Shown here: positions 1 through 7,655 of the stretch, in pieces
Numbering within the stretch: the stretch's first letter is position 1
Layout: every line of letters starts with the position of its first letter
Source of the DNA: Lacticaseibacillus porcinae
Lineage (GTDB): Bacteria; Bacillota; Bacilli; Lactobacillales; Lactobacillaceae
Direction: 5' to 3'
DNA length: 64,000 nucleotides
Assembly: GCF_003946305.1 (NCBI RefSeq)
Contig: NZ_RHNS01000011.1
Span: 1-64,000 of the forward strand
Notes under the pieces: model-generated
Seen by the model: only the letters and a program-made list of their open reading frames with translations
What the model was told of the DNA's origin: nothing
Database searches by the model: none
Program-made: the position numbers and the translations under genes

Positions 1-72
1 GATGATAACGAAAAAACTAGCCAAACCAAAAAGAGAAAGCTTGATACAGCAACTTTCTCTTGACTAGTGGTA

Positions 73-109
73 GAAAAGTCCACGAAACCAAGGTAAATTT
101 CGTGGACTT
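73..109 (-). terminator. intrinsic terminator of the candidate ncRNA
   Basis: Perfect 12-bp stem (76-87 with 98-109) with a 10-nt loop. On the minus strand the stem runs into TTTTC. A second hairpin (AAGAGAAAG/CTTTCTCTT, about 32-61) followed by TTTTT on the minus strand lies beyond it and could be a backup terminator. Confidence 0.55.
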
Positions 110-469
110 CTGGCTTTGACGCCGATTCAATTACGTTTTAGCGTGATAACAATACAAGTGCGGATCTGCGTCGCCTTGGCTTATTGGACCTCGACCACGT
201 TCGGGACTAATCAGCTTTGCACTGCCTTTGGTCCACAGGCACACTTGCTTCCTATGTCGCCATAGGGAACTCGACCCGGTGTCACTGGTTTGAACCCCAC
301 AGGGGCCCTTCAGTACCGGTACTCTGATACGAGAGATCCAACGTTGCACAACAACCAAACGTAAAAGTCGCTGTGACGCTGCGGGTCTGTCTCATTCGGT
401 TTAACGAAGCTCTTCCGCTTCGCCATGAAGTGGTACAGGCGACTTGGCCTAAGCCGTCTACTCCTCCTG
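73..469 (-). ncRNA. candidate structured ncRNA of about 400 nt
   Basis: No convincing gene lies in this stretch. On the minus strand a sigma-A-like promoter (476-504) is followed by about 390 nt rich in short hairpins and ends at a strong hairpin with a U-run (73-109). The length fits RNase P RNA, but the universal GAGGAAAGUCC core of that RNA is absent, and it matches neither tmRNA nor SRP RNA. I do not recognise the family. The boundaries are inferred from the promoter and terminator only. Confidence 0.4.
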
Positions 470-475
470 ACTGTG

Positions 476-504
476 ACTATACACTGATGAAATCGGTAAC
501 ACAA
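476..504 (-). promoter_or_regulatory. sigma-A-type promoter of the candidate ncRNA
   Basis: Minus strand TTGTGT (499-504), 17-nt spacer, TATAGT (476-481). The predicted start is near 469. It points away from the downstream plus-strand hydrolase gene, so it serves the non-coding stretch. Confidence 0.5.
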
Positions 505-642
505 GGACTTTTTTGTAAATGTTTCGTATCGTGACACCAATATTGAATCTGACGTTGCTGTGTTGATCCGCGTTAACGATAAATTGGTATATTAATTCAT
601 AATTAACCGTTAACCGGTCTAATTTCACCTTCAGAATTTTCG

Positions 643-671
643 TTGACACGCCATGTCGCTTGGCGTACGGT
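643..671 (+). promoter_or_regulatory. possible promoter/operator of the hydrolase gene
   Basis: TTGACA (643-648), 17-nt spacer, TACGGT (666-671). The spacer holds an inverted repeat ACGCCA-N7-TGGCGT, a plausible operator. The predicted start falls almost on the ribosome site of the gene at 690, which lowers confidence. Confidence 0.35.
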
Positions 672-689
672 GACGTTGGAGATGATGAA

Positions 690-1895
690 ATGACAACTTA
701 TTATACAAATTGCAACTTATGGACTGGCGCTGAATCACAACCTATTCCAAATGCTTGGTTTGGTGTAGACGCTGGCAAAATCACGGCGACTGGTACCGGT
801 GATGCCCCTTCACAACCAAACGATGAACTCGTTGATCTCAACGGTCAATTCGTCACCCCGGGCTTGATCAACGCACATGTGCATTTATCGATGGATCCTG
901 AACGCAACAATTTAGATCATCGCAGTGAAACTGAAGTCGCAGTCAACGCGATCAAAGCGGCGCGGCAATTACTCGCTGCCGGCGTCACCACAGTTCGAGA
1001 TTGTGGTTGTGCGTTTAACGTCGACATCAAACTCAAGCAGCTCAAAGACCTGCTCGGCGAACCGATCCCGACGATTGTTCCCAGTGGTCGGCCAATGTCG
1101 ATGACTGGCGGTCACGGTGATTTTGTTGAAGGTGTCGACGGGGAATCAAATATGTCTTATCTGGTCGACTCGCCTGACGAAATGCGCAAAGCCGTCCGCA
1201 CTGCAATCAAGCTCGGCGCCGATAACATCAAAGTGATGGCAACTGGCGGCGTGATGTCACCGAATGATTCAATTGACGACACCGCCCTCACAGTTGCTGA
1301 AATGGCTGTTGCCGTTGAAGAAGCGCACAACAAACATCGCACTGTCGCCGCTCATGCCCAAGGTCACGCTGGCATTCAAAATGCCTTAGACGCTGGCGTT
1401 GACTCGATCGAACATGGCATTTACATCGATCCACAACAAGTGCAGTCCATGATCGCGCATCGCCAATATCTCGTGCCAACGCTTAATGCCCCAGTGGCCA
1501 TCAGTCGCTATGGCCGTGAATCTTTGCCAGCTTACATGACGCGGAAAAACGATGCCGTGCGCGACGATTTCTTCGAACATCTCAAAATGGTTTTCAAAAC
1601 TGAATTAAACGTAGTGTGCGGCACTGATGCCGGCACCCCATTCAACCGCTTTGATCGTGGAACGCAAGAAGAATTGGCACTATGGGTCGATGAATGCGGC
1701 GCCACGACGTTGCAAGCCATGCAAGGCGCCACCACTATAGCTGCCAAATTATTGAAAGTCGATCACCAACGTGGGACTTTACAACCAGGACTGGCCGCAG
1801 ACTTTTTGGTGTTGGCCAAAGATCCTTTACAAGATATTCACGCTTTGATGCAACCTGATAAACAAGTTTTCCAAAATGGCTCCCGCGTGCATTAA
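690..1895 (+). CDS. amidohydrolase-superfamily metal-dependent hydrolase
   Basis: 401-aa cytosolic hydrolase of the amidohydrolase superfamily (imidazolonepropionase/prolidase-like group). Metal ligands are visible in order: NAHVHL near residue 60, the lysine in IKVMATGG, AAHAQG, SIEHGIY, and the aspartate in CGTDAGTP. The start is ATG 690 because GGAGATG lies 5-9 nt upstream; the longer frame from 660 has no ribosome site. The substrate cannot be told from sequence; relatives act on N-acyl or dipeptide-like bonds. A small gene follows 41 bp downstream and may be cotranscribed. Confidence 0.85.
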   Translation: MTTYYTNCNLWTGAESQPIPNAWFGVDAGKITATGTGDAPSQPNDELVDLNGQFVTPGLINAHVHLSMDPERNNLDHRSETEVAVNAIKAARQLLAAGVTTVRDCGCAFNVDIKLKQLKDLLGEPIPTIVPSGRPMSMTGGHGDFVEGVDGESNMSYLVDSPDEMRKAVRTAIKLGADNIKVMATGGVMSPNDSIDDTALTVAEMAVAVEEAHNKHRTVAAHAQGHAGIQNALDAGVDSIEHGIYIDPQQVQSMIAHRQYLVPTLNAPVAISRYGRESLPAYMTRKNDAVRDDFFEHLKMVFKTELNVVCGTDAGTPFNRFDRGTQEELALWVDECGATTLQAMQGATTIAAKLLKVDHQRGTLQPGLAADFLVLAKDPLQDIHALMQPDKQVFQNGSRVH

Positions 1896-1936
1896 CCAGC
1901 GGCAATTTGCTATGCTTAAACTAGGAGGTGTTGGTC

Positions 1937-2188
1937 ATGAATTATCAATGTTCTGATGTCGTCAAACCCATGTCGTTGTCACAAGCCGTTGATCATTTTC
2001 AAAGTCACCTGAAACCTGGCCATATCGGCCAGATCCACAGCCTCGATGATGGGGCGATGCCGGCAGTTTTCATCGCTTACGCCGTTTCTGCAGATGGCAA
2101 TGTCACTTTAGATTCAGCGATCACAGATGCGTGTCCCCTTGAAGATGCCAGCACTTGGCAGCGCCTCCTTGAACCTTACCAAGAATAA
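1937..2188 (+). CDS. hypothetical protein, 83 aa
   Basis: Begins at ATG 1937 behind an excellent AGGAGGTG with 6-nt spacing. Soluble, no signal peptide or membrane segment; no family recognised. It lies between the hydrolase and a tiny membrane protein, all three on the plus strand and closely spaced, so they may form one transcript ended by the terminator at 2343. Confidence 0.65.
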   Translation: MNYQCSDVVKPMSLSQAVDHFQSHLKPGHIGQIHSLDDGAMPAVFIAYAVSADGNVTLDSAITDACPLEDASTWQRLLEPYQE

Positions 2189-2221
2189 TTCTACAATAAG
2201 GAAAACGCTTGGAGGCATACT

Positions 2222-2344
2222 ATGAAGCACAACACCAAACCTTGGGGCATCGTCGCGACCGCTGCTGGCGCCGTATCCTTAGTCACAAGCGCCATTGCGA
2301 TGGCCAGCGGGATCTTAGTCATCATCAAAAGCAAAAAGCATTAA
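2222..2344 (+). CDS. small single-span membrane protein, 40 aa
   Basis: Short gene with a strong GGAGG six bases before ATG 2222. The product has a basic N-terminus (MKHNTK), one hydrophobic helix of about 25 residues (roughly 9-34) and a lysine-rich tail (KSKKH). Function unknown; the shape is that of a small regulatory or toxin-like membrane peptide, but no antitoxin RNA is evident. Confidence 0.6.
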   Translation: MKHNTKPWGIVATAAGAVSLVTSAIAMASGILVIIKSKKH

Positions 2345-2375
2345 AAAATCGACGTCTTCGAACGTCGATTTTTTA
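2343..2375. terminator. bidirectional intrinsic terminator
   Basis: Nearly perfect hairpin: an A-run, then ATCGACGT, a loop around TCTTCGA, ACGTCGAT and a T-run. It has U-tracts in both directions and so can end the plus-strand small genes and the minus-strand oxidoreductase gene that converges on it. Confidence 0.85.
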
Positions 2376-2379
2376 ATGC

Positions 2380-3294
2380 TTAGGCTTGCAGTTGATCGAC
2401 CATGTCGCACAGCAGTTGATGCGTTAAACGACTAGAAGCTGGGGCGACTGGATTTTCACCAGAGTTGGCGACGGCATCAAAGAATGCGCGAACCAGTGGG
2501 GCAAAGCCACGAGTCTCAAGCATCGGTTGCCAATCAGGACTGGCGATCACGGTGTGGCTGGTGCCGTGATAAGTGTGGCTAGTTGCAAGGTCTTCCACGC
2601 GGAACAACCCATTTGGTGTGCCGACAGTCGCTTCTTCTAAATTGGTGCCAGCCACCATGTTGATCGCCGCTTCCCCACGCATGCCACTACCCATGAAGGT
2701 CACTGAAGCTTGTTCTAAGGCGCCATCTTTATCAGCGTGCATCGTGTAGCGGGCAGTCGGTTCACTCGGGAAACCTGCGAGGGCTAAGGCAGTATCCAAA
2801 GGATGGATCAACAAATCAAAAATCGCTTCTTTAGGTGGTTGCGGACTGGCCACGCGATTTTTAGTCACGGTGATCAAATTCTTCTCTGGCATGTCGATCA
2901 ACGTCTTCACTGCAGGCGCAAAGCGGCGGTTGAAGCCGACGGTCAAAAGCTTTTGATGTTGGGCGGCAAGCAAATACAACTCCGTCACTTGATCCATATT
3001 CGTCGCCAATGGTTTGTCGACGAAGACATTCACATTCCGCGCGAGAAAATGTTTCACCATTTCATAATGCACACTAGTCGCGGCATGGATCATCACCGCG
3101 TCAAGTTGCAGCTGATCCAATGCGTCAAGGTCAGTACCTGCAGCCACCATGTGATATTTGTTGGCGATGCGCGTCACTTTTTGCAAGTCGCGGCTGATCA
3201 AATAAAACTGTGCTTGGTCTTGTAATTCAGCATAAACTGGCAAATATGCTTTTTGTGCGATGTTGCCTAAGCCGACGACCCCAATATTTAACAT
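2380..3294 (-). CDS. Gfo/Idh/MocA family oxidoreductase
   Basis: 304-aa NAD(P)-dependent oxidoreductase. The N-terminal Rossmann fold begins with GVVGLGNIAQKAY, and the family lysine motif appears as VDKPLATN near residue 95; the C-terminal half is the alpha/beta dimerisation and substrate domain. Family members act on sugars, inositols or related polyols; the substrate here is unknown. ATG 3294 was chosen because homologues begin right before the nucleotide-binding strand. Monocistronic, ending at the shared terminator at 2343. Confidence 0.85.
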   Translation of the reverse strand: MLNIGVVGLGNIAQKAYLPVYAELQDQAQFYLISRDLQKVTRIANKYHMVAAGTDLDALDQLQLDAVMIHAATSVHYEMVKHFLARNVNVFVDKPLATNMDQVTELYLLAAQHQKLLTVGFNRRFAPAVKTLIDMPEKNLITVTKNRVASPQPPKEAIFDLLIHPLDTALALAGFPSEPTARYTMHADKDGALEQASVTFMGSGMRGEAAINMVAGTNLEEATVGTPNGLFRVEDLATSHTYHGTSHTVIASPDWQPMLETRGFAPLVRAFFDAVANSGENPVAPASSRLTHQLLCDMVDQLQA

Positions 3295-3371
3295 ACGATC
3301 ACCCATTCTGATTTATTACTTTCACGCTAGCACAAGCCGTGGACGGACACAAGGTGCATGGCACTTTCCTT

Positions 3372-3413
3372 AACAAAAGAAAAAGCCTCGACTGAAAAAT
3401 CAGTCGAGGCTTT
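3372..3413 (-). terminator. displaced native pgi terminator
   Basis: 13-bp stem AAAGCCTCGACTG/CAGTCGAGGCTTT; on the minus strand it is followed by TTTTCTTTTG. It lies directly after the orphan 3' end of pgi (3427-3501), so it is best read as the original pgi terminator, separated from the gene by prophage insertion. Confidence 0.75.
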
Positions 3414-3426
3414 GCTGGCCTTTAAA

Positions 3427-3501
3427 TTACAGACGAGCGTTTAATTCTTTCGTCAAATCTTCGTAGCCAGGCTTGCCAAGCAAACCAAACATGTTGCGCA
3501 T
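3427..3501 (-). pseudogene. displaced native 3' end of pgi
   Basis: The minus-strand frame reads [15 protein letters not shown] followed by LTKELNARL and a stop, the C-terminus of glucose-6-phosphate isomerase. The intact gene at 43248-44588 ends LTKELNERL with different synonymous codons. This is the host's own 3' end, cut off from the rest of pgi by prophage integration. It has no start or promoter of its own. Confidence 0.85.
3457..3499. repeat. attL, lysin side
   Basis: 43 bp matching 43278-43320 with one mismatch (A at 3478, G at 43299). The crossover lies somewhere in this block. Host sequence is on the left and phage sequence on the right. Confidence 0.85.
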
Positions 3502-3603
3502 ATAGATAGGCAGGTTTTGGACTGTTTAGCACTTCGCAGAATGTTGATTTGACGGCATTCTATTATTTTCAGTGGTGCCATTTCTAGCATAATTTCGCGC
3601 TTC

Positions 3604-3624
3604 TCTTAACAGTTTTCTTAACAG
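3604..3624 (+). repeat. integrase arm-site-like direct repeat, left copy
   Basis: 21-bp block built from two copies of TTAACAG (TTAACAGTTTTCTTAACAG plus two bases). The identical block in the same orientation is at 43161-43181. The copies lie about 105-150 bp inside attL and just outside attR on the integrase side, as expected of arm-type integrase sites on attP. Function inferred. Confidence 0.55.
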
Positions 3625-3636
3625 CGTTTTTCATGC

Positions 3637-3665
3637 TTGATTTATCGAACGTTTGTTTGTACTAT
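3637..3665 (+). promoter_or_regulatory. promoter of the attL-proximal cargo gene
   Basis: TTGATT (3637-3642), 17-nt spacer, TACTAT (3660-3665), pointing into the plus-strand gene at 3684. The predicted start is close to the ribosome site GAGGTG. It would allow expression independent of the minus-strand late operon. Confidence 0.5.
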
Positions 3666-3683
3666 GGGTTCGAGGTGACATAC

Positions 3684-4202
3684 ATGAAGAAACTAGAATA
3701 CCCGTTGGTTGGTTACGCTGCTCAATACGCAGAACAAGATGCTATCTTCGAACGCTATGGAAAGCACATGCACATTTGCGTAATTGATCCAGATGCATAC
3801 CGCATCGAATCACCAGAGCAAATGGAAAAAATGATTGCGGATTTCGAACCATTCATCAAAGATCAGGATCAGGAAATGCGTTACATATCAGGAGAAGATC
3901 CAGAGCCAAATCTCTTTCACGTTGAGATAAACGATTTTAAGTCTCACTTCATCACTGATGCGTATACTGCAATTGAAAACGAGGTCGGAAAAGACGCTGT
4001 CGGCAAGTTTTGCGCTTACCCGTCAACGTCTAACAACAGTGGCGGCAGAATGGTTGTCACCATAAAGGACGGCATTGAAGAAACACGTTTTTGCTTCGAA
4101 TTCAGTCTAACTGGTAAAAGTGCACCAATGACGGTAAATGAATCAACGCAGTTTGCCATAAACACCATAAAGAATCACTTTGTTTCTGACAGAAATTTCT
4201 AG
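3684..4202 (+). CDS. uncharacterised prophage cargo protein, 172 aa
   Basis: The only plus-strand gene at the lysin end of the prophage, between attL and the endolysin. ATG 3684 follows GAGGTG; the upstream in-frame ATG at 3633 lies inside the promoter. The product is soluble and acidic, with no signal peptide, membrane span or motif that I recognise. Position, opposite orientation, own promoter and own terminator are the marks of a lysogenic-conversion gene. Function unknown. Confidence 0.7.
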   Translation: MKKLEYPLVGYAAQYAEQDAIFERYGKHMHICVIDPDAYRIESPEQMEKMIADFEPFIKDQDQEMRYISGEDPEPNLFHVEINDFKSHFITDAYTAIENEVGKDAVGKFCAYPSTSNNSGGRMVVTIKDGIEETRFCFEFSLTGKSAPMTVNESTQFAINTIKNHFVSDRNF

Positions 4203-4212
4203 GACACACAAA

Positions 4213-4238
4213 TAAGCCACTCACCCTACGGATGAGTG
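4213..4238. terminator. bidirectional terminator between cargo gene and endolysin
   Basis: GCCACTCA - 9-nt loop - TGAGTGGC. T-rich on the plus side (CATTTTATT) and on the minus side (TTATTTG). It closes both the plus-strand cargo gene and the phage late operon. Confidence 0.75.
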
Positions 4239-4247
4239 GCCATTTTA

Positions 4248-5405
4248 TTAGAACGGGTTTGCCGAGTTTACCTGCAATTGAAGCCGATCAAGTGGTTCAC
4301 CGTACCAACCGGCGTAATCAGAGTCATCTTGAACGGACGGCAACCAGCCAGTGCGTTGCGTAGTTTGGCTACGATAATACGCTTGCTTGTATGCCTCGCC
4401 CTTCGGAGTCATATAGCACACCTGCACACCATCAATCGGTTGACCGGTAACACCTGCCGCACCGTTGACTAAGTCTCGCTTGTTGCTCTTATACACCCAG
4501 CCAAGCCAACCGGACGCTTGAGTGTGGACACGATAGCGAACGCTACCGTGGTCAACACTGACAGTCAGGTAGTCGTGGCGAGTATTTGGAATACCAGCAA
4601 AGCCATTGGATCCAACGCCGGCGTTAGTCACGCTATCTAACCAGTAGCCACCCATGACGTGCAATGCATACGTCACGTTGACTGCTTTGGCAGGCTTTAC
4701 CGCGGGAGTCGTTGAATTGTGAGTAGTTGCTGGCGTTGATACCGGAGCGCCCCCGATGCCATTAGCAAGGTCTGCAGCGAGCTTCGTCTTTGTAACACCA
4801 AAGCGTGCCAGGTAATCATATGGATCAGTATGATCACCCCAATAATTCTGAGTGATCCACAGGTGCGTTTTGATGCCATTACCGACACCGTCGAGAGTTA
4901 ACGGAATACCATACTGGCGAGCATAAAAACGTGTAAGGTTGACATACGCCGCATAATCTTTGGCAAATGTCGCTGGATCACTCGTGTGCGCTAACTCAAT
5001 CTGAACAGGCGCATTCGCATTCGCGTATGATCCAGCACCCCATGATTGGTAACCAGGTGCGCCAAGCTGATAGATATGGCCACCGTCACCAACCACGAAT
5101 TGGACATACGTCTGCGAGCTTGCCCAATTGTTGTAAAAGTAGTGCGCGTTTTCCCACGCGCCGCTTTCAGTCCCGACATCGTGTAGAACAATAAATTTAT
5201 TCGCAGTTTGAGCATTTGATCCCATGCCAGAACCAAAGGCATACGTCTTGTCGATTGCCGGTGTCGTTGGCTCCGTGGCGGCATACACGACTTGTGGCTC
5301 TGACTGAACCTGAGGTAGGTTTTGCGGCAGAGTCAATCCAATGAACGTGCCCATTAAAAAAGCCCCGGCAATCGCCACGGCCTTGATCTTACTAAGCTTG
5401 TGCAT
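4248..5405 (-). CDS. endolysin: secreted N-acetylmuramoyl-L-alanine amidase
   Basis: 385 aa. An N-terminal signal peptide (basic MHKLSKIK, then a hydrophobic stretch, likely cut after VVYA near residue 42) means it can leave the cell by the Sec route. The Amidase_2 domain (about 65-215) shows zinc-ligand motifs IVLHDVG and WGDHTDPYDYL. A threonine/proline linker (about 220-240) leads to a C-terminal wall-binding region (about 245-385) with repeated aromatic/glycine strands. ATG 5405 has GGAGG and overlaps the holin gene by 14 bp. Last gene of the late operon. Confidence 0.88.
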   Translation of the reverse strand: MHKLSKIKAVAIAGAFLMGTFIGLTLPQNLPQVQSEPQVVYAATEPTTPAIDKTYAFGSGMGSNAQTANKFIVLHDVGTESGAWENAHYFYNNWASSQTYVQFVVGDGGHIYQLGAPGYQSWGAGSYANANAPVQIELAHTSDPATFAKDYAAYVNLTRFYARQYGIPLTLDGVGNGIKTHLWITQNYWGDHTDPYDYLARFGVTKTKLAADLANGIGGAPVSTPATTHNSTTPAVKPAKAVNVTYALHVMGGYWLDSVTNAGVGSNGFAGIPNTRHDYLTVSVDHGSVRYRVHTQASGWLGWVYKSNKRDLVNGAAGVTGQPIDGVQVCYMTPKGEAYKQAYYRSQTTQRTGWLPSVQDDSDYAGWYGEPLDRLQLQVNSANPF

Positions 5406-5778
5406 TCGTGTCCTCCATTTCCTTAGCTTGTTTTTCCATCTCAGCCTTTACAGAAGCAGTGATGGCGGCTTTGTTTGCGTCGTTTTGAGCTTGTTTGCTC
5501 GCCGCGAGCCTATCAGCAACTGCCTTAGTTGCTGGCTTTGATGCATCGACTACCCAAGACGTACCGGCGGCGGTGATCAAGCCTTGTGTAGCACCGGCCA
5601 GATAATTGGTATCGTGTGTCACTGCAGTTGCAACTAGTCCAGCAATGATGCCGATAACGGCAGCCACTAGTGGGAGATACTCATTTGGTAGTTTGATTTG
5701 CTTTACTAGTTGCGTGCCGGCGGCGACCACTGCTGCGATGATGCCGACTTCGGTTGCCGTTACAAGTGTTGCGTCCAT
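5392..5778 (-). CDS. phage holin
   Basis: 128 aa: a short N-terminus, two hydrophobic segments (about 12-32 and 36-52) and a charged, alanine/lysine-rich tail, the layout of LL-H type holins. It would form membrane lesions at lysis; with a signal-peptide endolysin it may mainly collapse membrane potential and set timing. AGGAGG precedes ATG 5778. It lies between an XhlA-like gene and the endolysin. Confidence 0.8.
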   Translation of the reverse strand: MDATLVTATEVGIIAAVVAAGTQLVKQIKLPNEYLPLVAAVIGIIAGLVATAVTHDTNYLAGATQGLITAAGTSWVVDASKPATKAVADRLAASKQAQNDANKAAITASVKAEMEKQAKEMEDTNAQA

Positions 5779-5790
5779 TATTGAATCCTC

Positions 5791-6015
5791 CTATTTGACA
5801 AACGTCTGAAACAAATAAATCGCAATAGGAATTAGCACTGCAGTAATTGCTGTGCGGAATGACCATTGCGATTGAGATTTGATTTGTTTGATGTCTTCAG
5901 TGTTCTGTTGAGATTGGTTGAGGGCTTCAACAGCAGTGCGATCAGTGTGATGCAAGCCTGCCGTATTCGCCTCAATACGTGCAAGTCGTTCCCCCATGGT
6001 CATCAACGTCTGCAT
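5791..6015 (-). CDS. XhlA-like membrane protein of the lysis module
   Basis: 74 aa starting MQTLMTMGERLARIEANTAG, with a coiled-coil-like middle and one C-terminal membrane helix (about 52-70), as in XhlA/hemolysin-like proteins that accompany holins. ATG 6015 is preferred: the longer frame from 6069 would lie inside the XkdX-like gene. AGAAG lies upstream. Confidence 0.7.
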   Translation of the reverse strand: MQTLMTMGERLARIEANTAGLHHTDRTAVEALNQSQQNTEDIKQIKSQSQWSFRTAITAVLIPIAIYLFQTFVK

Positions 6016-6031
6016 AACGTTTACTTCTTCT

Positions 6032-6145
6032 TTATCGGGCAATAGCGTCGCCCCCAACAATTTCGTCATACTCAGCTTGCGTAATTGAGCCTTGCTCTAC
6101 CGCGGGACGAATATCACAGCCCCACTCATGCATTTGTTTACACAT
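6032..6145 (-). CDS. XkdX-like small phage protein, 37 aa
   Basis: Very short gene encoding MCKQMHEWGCDIRPAVEQGS followed by ITQAEYDEIVGGDAIAR. The pattern W-x7-V-x-x-G-x-I-T-x-x-x-Y-x-x-I-x-G is typical of XkdX family proteins found between tail-fibre and lysis genes. ATG 6145 sits 7 bp after the stop of the upstream gene, with GGTGAG as ribosome site. Confidence 0.7.
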   Translation of the reverse strand: MCKQMHEWGCDIRPAVEQGSITQAEYDEIVGGDAIAR

Positions 6146-6152
6146 GTCATAA

Positions 6153-6482
6153 TTACTCACCTGTAGCGCCTCCTTTTTCCAATGCCATTATTTTCAGCGA
6201 AAGCGCCGCAATCATCTGCTGTTCTGCAGTCGGTTGAGGCGCTGCCGCGGCTTGCAGTTCTGCGAGTTTTTCTTGATTGACTACAACCTTGCCATCGACC
6301 AATTTCGAAGCACGAAGCGCAATACCATCAAGTTCGGTTTGCGTCATATCGATTACGTTGGGATCATTCAGATCAAACGTTACACCCCAATCATGACCAT
6401 CCCAGAATTCATTTTGATAGCTGATGATCCAGCCATCAGCATCGAACTCAAGCAGTACCTTGATTGTTTCTTTTGTTTCCAT
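6153..6482 (-). CDS. phage tail-region protein, 109 aa
   Basis: Small acidic protein with an N-terminal beta-rich part (IKVLLEFDADGWIISYQ) and a C-terminal helical part ending in an alanine/proline linker and coiled-coil-like helix. It resembles small XkdW-like proteins encoded between fibre and lysis genes, but I could not assign a family firmly. It probably takes part in tail-tip or fibre assembly. Confidence 0.6.
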   Translation of the reverse strand: METKETIKVLLEFDADGWIISYQNEFWDGHDWGVTFDLNDPNVIDMTQTELDGIALRASKLVDGKVVVNQEKLAELQAAAAPQPTAEQQMIAALSLKIMALEKGGATGE

Positions 6483-6491
6483 TTCGGCCTC

Positions 6492-7652
6492 CTAGACTGC
6501 GTAAATTGCGCGCAGACAAGCATTAATCTGTAAGCCAGTCGTCCCAGACTTATCACCACCGAGCTGACTATTCGCAATCCAAACGATCTTAGTAAAGCTG
6601 CCCTTGTTAGGAATAACAATTGGCATTTCAACGCTCCAGCCTTGATTAGGATCGTGCCCTATATTGTGAGCTTTAGGAACTAGGCAATATGTCCAGTTTC
6701 TATCAATCGACTTGTTTGCAACTGTATCATATTGCGACCACTGAAAAACCCATCCGATAAGAGTGTTCTCAAGTAAGACTTTGGCGTTAATGGCTTGATC
6801 ACTTCCCATCAGAGACACACCGTTCCAAATTGCCTTACCGGTATTGTTTAGCAAGTATAAAGTTCGGGCAGAAAGTGTCGACTCATTCCAAACCGGATCA
6901 CCACCAGCCAAGGGCGAAAAATAACCGCCAAGATCCAATTGTCCCTGACCAAGCAATGCCTGCATTCCGACTTTGTCTCCAACATATTGCTGAGTCACCA
7001 TACCCAATTGGTTTAACTCATTGTGAGAGATTTTGGTTGATGTGCCATCTTGATATACGTCTGTAACCAGTGACCCATCTGCCAAGGTTGACGTGCCTGA
7101 AACAGTTTGTGCGAAACCTGTTGGCTGAACATTTGAGAATGTTGATGTGAACTTTGAGCCGATGAAATTGACACCGATATACGTGAACCCGTTGAATGTT
7201 GCAGCGTTGATCATCGATGCCGAAATCGGAAGCTCAATCCATTTCGATCCGTCAGACTTGTATACCTTTTGAACGATGCCGCTGTTGTTCAGTAGCCAAA
7301 ACTGGCTATTCGCCACCGCCACGGACGCTGGCAAAGTCGTCCCACTAGCGTAACTAGTGATGTCGTTGCCTTTTGGCCCTGTGCCACCAGTCTTACCTTG
7401 CAATGCTACTGAATAGGCCGTCGAACTTGACCCATCAGTCATGGTTGTGACTGTTCGCGTCCAAAGATAGCTTCCTGCTGCAACGGCTGGAATGCTTGTC
7501 AACCAAGTACCTGTCGGAGCAGAAGTTCCGCTCGATGATCCCTGATAAGTGACCACCGATGACTTCACTCCAACGCCCGCAGCCCCTTGCTTACCTGTTT
7601 GACCATCGTCAACTCGTGACAAAGTGATAGAGAACTGCGCCTTGATTGCCAT
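6492..7652 (-). CDS. tail fibre / receptor-binding candidate, 386 aa
   Basis: N-terminal module of about 90 residues (VVTYQGSSSGTSAPTGTW ... AGSYLWTRTVTTMTDG) matches two modules in the next gene upstream, followed by a collagen-like GKTGGTGPKG spacer and a unique C-terminal domain (about 110-386) without repeats. The unique C-terminus on the last fibre gene makes it the best receptor-binding candidate. Expressed with the late operon. Confidence 0.7.
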   Translation of the reverse strand: MAIKAQFSITLSRVDDGQTGKQGAAGVGVKSSVVTYQGSSSGTSAPTGTWLTSIPAVAAGSYLWTRTVTTMTDGSSSTAYSVALQGKTGGTGPKGNDITSYASGTTLPASVAVANSQFWLLNNSGIVQKVYKSDGSKWIELPISASMINAATFNGFTYIGVNFIGSKFTSTFSNVQPTGFAQTVSGTSTLADGSLVTDVYQDGTSTKISHNELNQLGMVTQQYVGDKVGMQALLGQGQLDLGGYFSPLAGGDPVWNESTLSARTLYLLNNTGKAIWNGVSLMGSDQAINAKVLLENTLIGWVFQWSQYDTVANKSIDRNWTYCLVPKAHNIGHDPNQGWSVEMPIVIPNKGSFTKIVWIANSQLGGDKSGTTGLQINACLRAIYAV

Positions 7653-7655
7653 AAA

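Noticed and set aside
73-469. RNase P RNA
   Set aside because: Length fits, but the conserved GAGGAAAGUCC core is not found on either strand. The same holds for 60711-61088.
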